Assembly (NCBI RefSeq): GCF_000017405.1 | Contig: NC_009667.1 | Location: 1,660,001-1,724,000, forward strand | Source of the DNA: Brucella anthropi ATCC 49188 | Lineage (GTDB): Bacteria > Pseudomonadota > Alphaproteobacteria > Rhizobiales > Rhizobiaceae | Reading direction: 5' to 3' | Length of the DNA: 64,000 nucleotides | In this document: positions 8,825-15,741 of the stretch, in pieces | Position numbering within the stretch: position 1 is the stretch's first letter | Layout: the number at the start of each line of letters is the position of its first letter | Translations under genes and position numbers: made by a program | The notes under the pieces: generated by a model | What the model saw: only the letters and a program-made list of their open reading frames with translations | The model's database searches: none | What the model was told of the DNA's origin: nothing

Positions 8825-10192
8825 AGCCTGCAGGACTGGCCTTGCAGCAGGACGGTTGATGATGAACACCATGGCCGCAGCGGCAAAACACATGGCACCG
8901 GCGAGGATCAGGGCAGGGGTGTAGCTGTCATAGTCGGTGCGCACGAGCCCGGCGAAAGCGGCTGCGGCTGCGGCTCCGATCTGGTGGCCGGTGAACACCC
9001 AGCCGAAAACCAGCCCGGCCTTTTCCGGGCCGAAACGTTCGGCGGCGAGCTTGACGGTTGGCGGCACGGTCGCCACCCAGTCCAGCCCGTAAAAGACGGC
9101 GAACAATGCCAGTTCGTAGACGGTGAAGTCGGTGAAGGTCAGATAGATCAGCGAGAGACCGCGCAACGCATAGAACCAGAACAGAAGCCAGCGATTGTCG
9201 AACCGGTCGGAAAGCCAGCCGGACATAATCGTGCCGATCAGGTCGAATGCGCCGATCACGGCAAGGATGCCAGCCGCACCGACCGGCGCAATTCCGAAAT
9301 CACCGCAAAGCGTGATCCAGTGCGTCTGGATCAGGCCGTTTGTGGAAAAGCCGCAGACGAAGAAGGTCAGGAACAGGACCCAGAAAGTTGCCGTTGAAGA
9401 CGCTTCGCGCAACGTGACGAGGGGTGAGGCCAGCATGGTGCTGAAGCTCATTCTGGGTCCGGGTGCCGGGAGCGGTGCCGTGCGGCCGTAAGGCTTCAAG
9501 CCGATATCCGCCGGATGGTCACGCATCAAAGCGAGAACCAGCACAAGCGCGGCAACAAGGAAGCAAACGACGATGGTGAGCGACGTTCGCCAGCCGATGG
9601 TCTGGCTGACACTGGCAAGGATCGGCATGAAGACGAGCTGGCCGGTGGCATTACTGGCTGTCATCAGGCCGACGACCAGACCGCGCCGCTTTTCGAACCA
9701 GCGTGCTGCAACGGTTGCACCGAGCACGAGCGCCGTCATGCCGGTGCCAAGGCCGATCACCACGCCCCAGAGCGCAACCATCTGCCATTCCTCGGTCATG
9801 AAAATGGAACCGACAAGCCCTAGTGAAATCATGATGAGAGCGGCTGCAACCACACGACGCAAGCCGAACTGGTTCATGAAGGCTGCCGCAAACGGCCCCA
9901 TCAGGCCGAAAAGAACGAGGCGAAGCGCCATTGCGAAGGAGATATTCGCATTCGTCCAGCCGAATTCACGCTGGAGCGGTTCGATCAGGATACCCGCAGA
10001 CCCCATGGCTGCTGCTGTCGCCAGCATGGTCAGGAAGGTAATGGCGGCGACGACCCATCCGTAATGGATGTTCCTCTGGGCGAGAAAGCTGGCAAGGCGG
10101 GCAGAAATCATCTTTGGCGCTTTCGGGTTTAAGCTGGTTTCAAGCTGGCTTTTGGCCAGCCGTGCGGTTGATGGCGAAACCGTTCGCTCCAT
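8819..10192 (-). CDS. MFS transporter
   Basis: A 457-residue major facilitator with twelve predicted membrane segments, similar in layout to the oxalate/formate antiporter and monocarboxylate group. The motif GWLSDRFDNRWLL after the middle loop is a typical MFS loop element. The start is uncertain: from 10192 there are 27 extra residues before MISARLASFLAQRNIHYGW, which looks like the conventional N-terminus (ATG at 10111). Neither start has a strong ribosome-binding site. It lies 55 bases downstream of a MarR gene on the same strand, so MarR probably regulates it. Substrate unknown. Confidence 0.88.
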   Translation of the reverse strand: MERTVSPSTARLAKSQLETSLNPKAPKMISARLASFLAQRNIHYGWVVAAITFLTMLATAAAMGSAGILIEPLQREFGWTNANISFAMALRLVLFGLMGPFAAAFMNQFGLRRVVAAALIMISLGLVGSIFMTEEWQMVALWGVVIGLGTGMTALVLGATVAARWFEKRRGLVVGLMTASNATGQLVFMPILASVSQTIGWRTSLTIVVCFLVAALVLVLALMRDHPADIGLKPYGRTAPLPAPGPRMSFSTMLASPLVTLREASSTATFWVLFLTFFVCGFSTNGLIQTHWITLCGDFGIAPVGAAGILAVIGAFDLIGTIMSGWLSDRFDNRWLLFWFYALRGLSLIYLTFTDFTVYELALFAVFYGLDWVATVPPTVKLAAERFGPEKAGLVFGWVFTGHQIGAAAAAAFAGLVRTDYDSYTPALILAGAMCFAAAAMVFIINRPAARPVLQAS

Positions 10193-10247
10193 AACGGGCG
10201 CGTGGCTTCAGGTCATTGTTTTCAGTCAAGGGACAACCGGTCTCCGG

Positions 10248-10649
10248 TCAATCGAGGCTGCGTAACAGGCTTTCCAGCTGTTCCACGCCATCCTCTCCCA
10301 GCCTGGCTTCGATTTCTTCCTGCGCCTGATCCCAGAGCGGGCCGCCGCGTTCCACAAGATCGCGACCGTCTGCCGTCAGCGTTACACTGGTCTCGCGATG
10401 GTCGTCGCTGGCCGCAGGCTCAATCAGCCCCATGCGCTGCAGAACCTTCGCATTGCGGCCCATGGTCGACCGATCCAGCTCGGACAGATGTGCAAGTTCG
10501 GTCAGCGAGATGGAACCCGCACGACGGATTTTTCGCAACGTACTGAACTGCGCGACATTGATGCCAAGCGGCGCCAGAGCGTTGTCATAGACGCTCGATG
10601 TCTTGCGGGCTGCCTGGCGCAGAAGGATACAAAAACACGGATGTGACAT
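10248..10649 (-). CDS. MarR family transcriptional regulator
   Basis: A 133-residue MarR-type winged-helix repressor. The recognition region is ISLTELAHLSELDRSTMGRNAKVLQRMGLIE, followed by the wing (DDHRETSVTLTADGRDLVE). It is upstream of, and on the same strand as, the MFS gene, the common regulator-efflux arrangement. A perfect 14-base palindrome four bases before the start codon (10654-10667) is the likely autoregulatory operator. The effector is unknown. Confidence 0.93.
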   Translation of the reverse strand: MSHPCFCILLRQAARKTSSVYDNALAPLGINVAQFSTLRKIRRAGSISLTELAHLSELDRSTMGRNAKVLQRMGLIEPAASDDHRETSVTLTADGRDLVERGGPLWDQAQEEIEARLGEDGVEQLESLLRSLD

Positions 10650-10653
10650 ATTG

Positions 10654-10667
10654 CGGGTATATACCCG
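10654..10667. promoter_or_regulatory. Probable MarR operator
   Basis: CGGGTATATACCCG is a perfect 14-base palindrome four bases upstream of the marR-type start codon (ATG at 10649-10647 on the minus strand). Its position would block transcription or translation initiation. The operator role is inferred from position and symmetry. Confidence 0.6.
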
Positions 10668-10764
10668 TAAATAAGCGATAGCAAGTTGGAAGTGAAAAGT
10701 AGGGAGTTCGTTGCTGCCATTCTGCTGACAGCAACGATGTCTTCAGGTAGGGCTTGTCGCCGGT

Positions 10765-11226
10765 TCAGACGGCGATATAGGCGGTTTCCTTCACTTCCTC
10801 CATCACGGCGTAAGTGTGCGATTCCCGCACGCCGGGCAGAGAAAGAAGCGCCTCCGAAAGGAAACGCCGATAGTGATCCATGTCGGATACACGGGCTTTG
10901 ACGAGATAATCGAAGCCGCCCGCAACCATGTGGCATTCCAGAATGTCGGGATTGTTGCGGGTGAAGGTCGAGAAGGTTTCAAAGACTTCCGGCGTGGTGC
11001 GATCAAGCTTGATCTCGATAAAGACCAGCATGGCCCGGTCGAGCATCTTGGGTGAAAGCCGTGCCGAATAGCCGAGAATATACCCTTCACGGGTCAGTCG
11101 TTTGACGCGTTCTGCAGTTGCCGTCTGCGAGAGATTTATGCGATCGGCCAGTTCGGTATTGGTCAGACGCCCGTTCTCCTGAAGGGCGCGCAAAATACTC
11201 CTGTCCATCGCATCGAGATTCTTCAT
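10765..11226 (-). CDS. Lrp/AsnC family transcriptional regulator
   Basis: A 153-residue feast/famine regulator with an N-terminal helix-turn-helix (DRSILRALQENGRLTNTELADRINLSQTATAERVKRL) and a C-terminal RAM ligand-binding domain (AMLVFIEIKL to YAVMEEVKETAYI). The start at 11226 is chosen because GGGGAC precedes it with good spacing; an upstream in-frame start at 11307 would add 27 unrelated residues. It is transcribed away from the trp leader region. Members usually sense amino acids; here the ligand is unknown, and a link with trpE(G) is only positional. Confidence 0.9.
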   Translation of the reverse strand: MKNLDAMDRSILRALQENGRLTNTELADRINLSQTATAERVKRLTREGYILGYSARLSPKMLDRAMLVFIEIKLDRTTPEVFETFSTFTRNNPDILECHMVAGGFDYLVKARVSDMDHYRRFLSEALLSLPGVRESHTYAVMEEVKETAYIAV

Positions 11227-11414
11227 CAGTTGTCCCCAATGGCCGCTTATGTGTGACGGCTCTGTTCTTGATTTTTGCATATGTGTTTGAGTTGCCACGG
11301 AAATCAATCCGAAATCGGTCCCCGACGCAAGATGAAACTTGTTGGGTGGTCCTACAAATTTTTGAACTACTCGGATGAATTCGGCTTAAACGTAAGCATA
11401 TATGCAAATAACAA

Positions 11415-11445
11415 TCACAGGTTGTAAATTATGCGCAACCTGTGA
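11415..11445. promoter_or_regulatory. Perfect 10-base inverted repeat, possible operator
   Basis: TCACAGGTTG (11415-11424) and CAACCTGTGA (11436-11445) are exact inverse complements separated by 11 bases. It lies upstream of the putative small RNA ending at 11603 and about 190 bases upstream of the Lrp gene start, so it could serve either. The binding protein is unknown. Confidence 0.5.
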
Positions 11446-11459
11446 TATGTATAGTGCGC

Positions 11460-11603
11460 ATACTGAAAGTTATATTGCACCTGTAAATTTTGGCATGGGG
11501 TAAGGGGGTGTTTGAAACTGGAGGAATCGTCCCATTCCTTCCGTTTCGTTTATCCCGGTTCTGAGGAAATCCGGACAGCCCCAAACTGTCCGGATTTTCT
11601 TTT
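11460..11603 (+). ncRNA. Candidate small RNA with intrinsic terminator
   Basis: A very strong plus-strand terminator lies here: AAATCCGGACAG (11567-11578) pairs with CTGTCCGGATTT (11586-11597), followed by a T-rich tail. No gene on this strand precedes it (Lrp is on the other strand). The transcript it ends must therefore start inside this intergenic region. Upstream, GGGGTAA (11497-11503) pairs with TTATCCC (11550-11556) around GAAAC/GTTTC and GGAAT/ATTCC pairings, giving a long imperfect hairpin. The 5' end is not determined. The only reading frame is an 18-codon ORF from 11447 without a clear ribosome-binding site. I do not recognise an RNA family. It could alternatively be an extra terminator insulating the trp promoter. 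Confidence 0.5.
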
Positions 11604-11670
11604 GCGAGACCTGTAGAACTTTGTCCCGAAGATGGCCCGCGTGGCACATTTGGGTGGCTGAATTTTCCGG

Positions 11671-11699
11671 TTGCAAGCGAACACATTGAACGCTAACAG
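11671..11699 (+). promoter_or_regulatory. trpL-trpE(G) promoter
   Basis: The -35 is TTGCAA (11671-11676), the spacer is 17 bases and the -10 is TAACAG (11694-11699). The ATG of the leader begins eight bases after the end of the -10, so transcription should start at or one base before it and give a leaderless mRNA. This is the situation reported for S. meliloti trpL. Confidence 0.65.
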
Positions 11700-11706
11700 T
11701 ACGTCC

Positions 11707-11757
11707 ATGAACATTTCGCGCAATATCGTCATCAACGGTTGGTGGTGGGCCCGCTAA
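11707..11757 (+). CDS. trpL: trp operon leader peptide TrpL
   Basis: A 16-codon ORF encoding MNISRNIVINGWWWAR with three consecutive Trp codons (11740-11748), then Ala, Arg and TAA. It resembles the S. meliloti leader, which also ends WWWAR. The ribosome stalls on the Trp codons when charged tRNA-Trp is scarce, which lets the antiterminator form. There is no ribosome-binding site, consistent with initiation on a leaderless transcript. Confidence 0.93.
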   Translation: MNISRNIVINGWWWAR

Positions 11758-11759
11758 AA

Positions 11760-11829
11760 GCGGCCACGCAGGCGTTTGTGCATTTGCGTTTAGAAAACAG
11801 GCCGCTGGGATTATCCGGGCGGCCTTTTT
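11760..11829 (+). promoter_or_regulatory. trp attenuator (antiterminator and terminator)
   Basis: Segment 2 is GCGGCC (11760-11765), segment 3 is GGCCGC (11800-11805) and segment 4 is GCGGCC (11819-11824), followed by TTTTT. Pairing 3:4 forms the terminator and 2:3 the antiterminator. Segment 2 can also pair with the GGCCCGC at the end of the trpL ORF (1:2). This is a textbook attenuator, 80-150 bases before trpE(G). Confidence 0.9.
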
Positions 11830-11910
11830 GTTTGGCTGTTTGAATAAGACTGGCGGGGAAACCGGGTTCTGGAAATATTCGGAAACAGTTGAGATTTGGG
11901 ATAGCCGATC

Positions 11911-14106
11911 ATGAATGCGAAGATTGCGGATAGCGAGATATTCCAGCACGAGACGGCAGGCGGCATCGTCGTCGAGCGCGTGCGTCACCTCACGGCCTAT
12001 AAGGGCGCGATCGAGACCTATATCGATGCGCTGAACGAACGGCGTGGTGCGGTGTTTTCGTCGAACTACGAATATCCGGGCCGCTATACGCGATGGGACA
12101 CGGCTATCGTCGATCCTCCGGTGGCCATCACGTCACGCGCCCGCACCATGCGCATCGAAGCGCTGAATGCGCGCGGCGTCATTCTTCTGCGGCCTATCCT
12201 GGACACGGTAAAGGCTCTTGCCGAAGTAACGGTCGACAAGGCCGAAGAAAACCGCATCGAGCTGACCATTGCCGAGCCGAGCGGAACCTTCATCGAGGAA
12301 GAGCGCTCGCGCATGCCTTCGGTCTTCACCGTTCTGCGTGCCATTGTAGGTCTGTTCTTCTCTGAGGAAGATGCCAATCTCGGTCTTTACGGTGCCTTCG
12401 GTTACGATCTGGCGTTCCAGTTCGATCCGGTTCAGTACAAGTTGAAGCGCCCCGACGATCAGCGCGATCTGGTGCTGTTCATCCCCGATGAAATCTTCGT
12501 GGCCGATCACTATGCGGCACGTGCCTGGGTGGATCGTTATGAATTCACCTGCGGTGGCTCATCCACGCATGGTCTCGCACGGGCAACGCCTGCACAGGCC
12601 TTCAAACCATCGGAAGCCAAGCTTGCGCGCGGCGATCACAATCCGGGCGAATATGCGAAGCTCGTAGAGCGCGCCAAGGAAAGCTTCAAGCGCGGCGACC
12701 TCTTTGAAGTGGTCCCGGGCCAGACCTTCTATGAGCGCTGCCATACCGCGCCATCGGAAATCTTCCGCCGGTTGAAGACGATTAATCCGTCGCCCTATTC
12801 GTTCTTCATCAATCTGGGTGACAACGAATATCTGGTCGGCGCATCGCCGGAAATGTTCGTGCGGGTCAACGGACGGCGTATCGAAACCTGCCCCATCTCC
12901 GGCACGATCAAGCGCGGCGAAGATGCGATTTCGGATTCGGAACAGATTCTGAAACTGCTGAATTCCAAGAAGGATGAATCCGAGCTGACGATGTGCTCGG
13001 ACGTGGACCGCAACGACAAGAGCCGTGTCTGCGAGCCGGGTTCTGTACGCGTCATCGGTCGTCGCCAGATCGAGATGTATTCGCGGCTGATCCATACGGT
13101 CGATCATATTGAAGGGCGGCTTCGCGACGGCATGGATGCTTTCGACGGGTTCCTCAGCCATGCATGGGCTGTGACCGTGACCGGCGCACCGAAGCTGTGG
13201 GCGATGCGTTTCCTTGAGGAAAACGAACGTAGCCCGCGCGCATGGTATGGCGGCGCCATCGGCATGATGCACTTCAATGGCGACATGAACACCGGCCTGA
13301 CGCTGCGCACCATCCGCGTGAAGGATGGCGTGGCCGAAATTCGGGCTGGTGCAACGCTTCTGTTCGATTCCAATCCGGAGGAGGAAGAAGCCGAAACCGA
13401 ATTGAAGGCATCGGCGATGATCTCGGCTGTGCGTGAAGCGCAGAAGAGCAATCAAATTGCGGAAGAACGCGTGGCGGCAAAGGTGGGTGAGGGGATATCG
13501 ATCCTGCTCGTTGATCATGAAGATTCCTTCGTGCACACGCTCGCCAATTATTTCCGCCAGACCGGTGCTACGGTCTCGACGGTGCGTTCGCCTGTCGCCG
13601 AAGATGTGTTCGACAGGGTTAAACCTGACCTCGTGGTCCTGTCACCCGGACCGGGCACGCCGCAGGATTTCGATTGCAAGGCGACCATCGACAAGGCGCG
13701 CAAGCGGGAACTGCCGATCTTCGGTGTCTGTCTTGGATTGCAGGCACTGGCAGAAGCCTATGGCGGTACGCTGCGCCAGTTGCGTATTCCGATGCACGGC
13801 AAGCCGTCGCGCATTCGCGTGTCGAAGCCGGAGCGGATATTCTCGGGCCTGCCAAAGGAAGTGACGGTCGGGCGCTATCATTCGATCTTCGCCGATCCGG
13901 AACGTCTGCCAGACGATTTCCTGGTGACGGCAGAGACTGAAGACGGTGTCATCATGGCTTTCGAACACAAGAAGGAACCGGTTGCCGCCGTTCAGTTCCA
14001 TCCGGAATCCATCATGACCCTTGGTCATAACGCCGGAATGCGCATGATCGAGAATGTGGTGACGCATCTGGCGGGCAAGAACAAGGCGCGCCGTACCAAC
14101 TACTGA
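11911..14106 (+). CDS. trpE: Fused anthranilate synthase TrpE(G)
   Basis: A 731-residue bifunctional enzyme that converts chorismate and glutamine to anthranilate, the first step of tryptophan synthesis. The N-terminal about 500 residues are the chorismate-binding TrpE component, with [11 protein letters not shown] and the C-terminal [20 protein letters not shown] metal/chorismate motif. After a short linker comes a class I glutamine amidotransferase (about 530-720) with the nucleophile in GVCLGLQ and the His-Glu pair in VQFHPES. The fused form is typical of Rhizobiales. Expression is controlled by the trpL attenuator, and a terminator follows at 14133-14166, so it is transcribed alone. Confidence 0.97.
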   Translation: MNAKIADSEIFQHETAGGIVVERVRHLTAYKGAIETYIDALNERRGAVFSSNYEYPGRYTRWDTAIVDPPVAITSRARTMRIEALNARGVILLRPILDTVKALAEVTVDKAEENRIELTIAEPSGTFIEEERSRMPSVFTVLRAIVGLFFSEEDANLGLYGAFGYDLAFQFDPVQYKLKRPDDQRDLVLFIPDEIFVADHYAARAWVDRYEFTCGGSSTHGLARATPAQAFKPSEAKLARGDHNPGEYAKLVERAKESFKRGDLFEVVPGQTFYERCHTAPSEIFRRLKTINPSPYSFFINLGDNEYLVGASPEMFVRVNGRRIETCPISGTIKRGEDAISDSEQILKLLNSKKDESELTMCSDVDRNDKSRVCEPGSVRVIGRRQIEMYSRLIHTVDHIEGRLRDGMDAFDGFLSHAWAVTVTGAPKLWAMRFLEENERSPRAWYGGAIGMMHFNGDMNTGLTLRTIRVKDGVAEIRAGATLLFDSNPEEEEAETELKASAMISAVREAQKSNQIAEERVAAKVGEGISILLVDHEDSFVHTLANYFRQTGATVSTVRSPVAEDVFDRVKPDLVVLSPGPGTPQDFDCKATIDKARKRELPIFGVCLGLQALAEAYGGTLRQLRIPMHGKPSRIRVSKPERIFSGLPKEVTVGRYHSIFADPERLPDDFLVTAETEDGVIMAFEHKKEPVAAVQFHPESIMTLGHNAGMRMIENVVTHLAGKNKARRTNY

Positions 14107-14132
14107 TCGAACGCTTTTCGTTCCGATTTCGA

Positions 14133-14166
14133 GCCAGCCGCAGCCATCGCTGCGGTTGGCTTTTTT
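14133..14166 (+). terminator. trpE(G) terminator
   Basis: GCCAGCCGCAG (14133-14143) pairs with CTGCGGTTGGC (14150-14160) with one G-T pair, followed by six T. It starts 27 bases after the trpE(G) stop. Confidence 0.92.
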
Positions 14167-14357
14167 GTGCGCTTGCTATGCTTGCCCATTGCCTGCTTTG
14201 GCAACTCATTTGCAACTGTAATGCCTTGCATTTGCAGGAGAAAATTAAATGCCGTAACTGAAAAAACAGGGGTACGAAGTTTCGCTTTTCTGGGGTATAG
14301 AACGGCGGTGAATTGCTGCTGCATATGCCAGATGCGTTGTGGATGTGTCCCGCGCGC

Positions 14358-14404
14358 TGGAGCGTATCCCGAAAAGTGTGAAACGGTTTTCGGATCAGAT
14401 GCGC
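14358..14404. repeat. Intergenic palindromic repeat (family C)
   Basis: A copy of the unit with core TCCCGAAAAGTG and CGGTTTTCGGA, as at 2224, 32211, 49364 and 50110. It lies between trpE(G) and the cation efflux gene, in a stretch of about 430 bases without a gene. A solo TGCAACTGTAATG at 14211-14223 resembles one end of the family A element described at 52349. Confidence 0.7.
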
Positions 14405-14421
14405 GGTTCAAAACAAACACG

Positions 14422-14462
14422 TAGAGCACCGATCTGATTCAATCAGATCGAATTGCGCTCTA
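14422..14462. repeat. Nested palindrome upstream of the cation efflux gene
   Basis: Outer arms TAGAGC (14422-14427) and GCTCTA (14457-14462) enclose a perfect palindrome, GATCTGATT (14431-14439), C, AATCAGATC (14441-14449). The composition and the AGAGC ends resemble the dispersed repeats in this window, so it is probably a repeat rather than a specific operator. Confidence 0.6.
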
Positions 14463-14534
14463 GTAAATGAGTGAAGGGCTGTGCGTAGGCCCGTCTCGAT
14501 TTCGGGACAAGATAACGATATTCAAAGGTTCATC

Positions 14535-15443
14535 ATGGACGCGAGTGCAAAGGTTCGGCGGCTTGCCGCTTGGTCTATTCCCGTTGCTTTTGGTGTGATG
14601 GGTCTGAAATATCTGGCCTATGCATTGACCGGTTCCGTGGCCCTTTATTCGGACGCGCTGGAATCCATCGTCAATGTGATCGCGGCAATCGGCGCTTGGT
14701 GGGCAATTCGGGTCAGCTATCTGCCCGCCGATGACAATCATCCCTTCGGTCATCACAAAGCCGAGTATATTTCGGCTGTTGTGGAAGGCGTTCTGATTAC
14801 GGTCGCCGCACTTTTGATCTTCCGCGAGGCTTGGTTTGCGCTTCAATCACCGCGAACGCTCGATGAACCCTGGCTTGGCCTTGGCATCAACACGGTAGCC
14901 GCAGTCATAAACGGCTTGTGGGCATCATTGTTGATTCGCACTGGTCGCAAGTTCCGCTCGCCTGCGCTGGAAGCCGACGGCAAGCACATCATGACCGATG
15001 TGTTCACCTCCGTGGGCGTTCTCGTCGGTCTTGTCGGTGCGGTCGTGACCGGTTGGGCCATACTCGATCCGCTGCTTGCTATTCTGGTGGCAATCAACAT
15101 TCTCTGGCAGGGCTGGCATGTCATCAATTCCTCGGTGCAGGGATTGATGGACATTGGTGTCGAGCCGACCGAGGAAATGCGCATTCGCGATGTCATTTCG
15201 GCTAATGCGGGCGGTGCCATTGAGGTTCATGACCTGAAGACCCGTATCGCTGGCCGTGTAACCTTCATCGAGTTTCATCTGGTCGTTGCGGCGGAAATGA
15301 GCGTCGGCGATGCCCATGTGATTTGCGACCGTATCGAAGACGCCCTGAAGAAGCAGATCGATAGCGCGCGCGTGGTGATCCACGTCGAGCCGGAGGATGA
15401 GGCCAAGCTGCCGCCGGGAACCAGCGCGGTGCCCTTCGCCTGA
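14535..15443 (+). CDS. Cation diffusion facilitator (CDF) family efflux protein
   Basis: A 302-residue membrane protein of the CDF family with six predicted helices and a C-terminal cytoplasmic domain that in the family dimerises and binds metal. Metal-site features are ALYSDALESIVNV in helix 2, the HPFGHHKAEY element, and HIMTDVFTSVGV in helix 5. Together these give the usual D-D/H-D arrangement. It exports a divalent metal (Zn, Fe, Mn or Co) in exchange for protons; specificity cannot be read from sequence. I chose the ATG at 14535, preceded by AAAGG, over an upstream in-frame start at 14481. It is monocistronic. Confidence 0.9.
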   Translation: MDASAKVRRLAAWSIPVAFGVMGLKYLAYALTGSVALYSDALESIVNVIAAIGAWWAIRVSYLPADDNHPFGHHKAEYISAVVEGVLITVAALLIFREAWFALQSPRTLDEPWLGLGINTVAAVINGLWASLLIRTGRKFRSPALEADGKHIMTDVFTSVGVLVGLVGAVVTGWAILDPLLAILVAINILWQGWHVINSSVQGLMDIGVEPTEEMRIRDVISANAGGAIEVHDLKTRIAGRVTFIEFHLVVAAEMSVGDAHVICDRIEDALKKQIDSARVVIHVEPEDEAKLPPGTSAVPFA

Positions 15444-15456
15444 ATGAAATACTGTC

Positions 15457-15485
15457 TTGCACAGTACAAATCGCGCGTGTAAAAG
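15457..15485 (+). promoter_or_regulatory. Probable leuA leader promoter
   Basis: The -35 is TTGCAC (15457-15462), the spacer is exactly 17 bases and the -10 is TAAAAG (15480-15485). Seven bases separate it from the ATG of the leader ORF at 15493, the same geometry as the trpL promoter at 11671-11699. This suggests a leaderless transcript. Confidence 0.55.
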
Positions 15486-15492
15486 CTTTTCC

Positions 15493-15615
15493 ATGACGAT
15501 CAGAAACGCAACATCCTTGGAACATTCCGCAGCCGCCTTCGGCGCGCGCGTTGATGTTTGCGTTCTAAACTCGCTTCTTACCCTCGGCCTTAGCGGCGAT
15601 CGCCGGGCTCGCTGA
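15493..15615 (+). CDS. Probable leucine leader peptide upstream of leuA
   Basis: A 40-codon ORF starting ATGACGATCAGA, too short for most gene finders. Its second half has five Leu codons within nine residues (LNSLLTLGL, codons 25-33), using CTA, CTT, CTT, CTC and CTT. It ends in an Arg-rich tail 126 bases before leuA. A promoter with the same spacing as trpL lies immediately upstream. Two mutually exclusive hairpins overlap its end. I infer Leu-dependent attenuation. Unlike trp, no hairpin with a T run is evident, so control could instead be at translation. Confidence 0.65.
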   Translation: MTIRNATSLEHSAAAFGARVDVCVLNSLLTLGLSGDRRAR

Positions 15616-15663
15616 AAGGAGCGTCCGGCGGTCGATCTCCGGTCGCAGGCCTGTGCTCCTTTC
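15598..15663 (+). promoter_or_regulatory. Alternative RNA hairpins before leuA
   Basis: Hairpin A pairs GATCGCCGG (15598-15606) with CCGGCGGTC (15625-15633). Hairpin B pairs GAAAGGAGC (15614-15622) with GCTCCTTTC (15655-15663). The two interlock and cannot form together, and the left arm of A lies inside the leader ORF where a ribosome would cover it. Confidence 0.55.
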
Positions 15664-15741
15664 CAGAAAACCCTTATAATCGATCAGTAGTATCCGCGCT
15701 TGACGGGCTTGAATGCCGTCGAAAGCCGGGAGGAAACGAAA

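Noticed and set aside
14100..14429. Minus-strand ORF of 109 codons overlapping the trpE(G) terminator
   Set aside because: Spans the terminator and a family C repeat, with no ribosome-binding site or domain.
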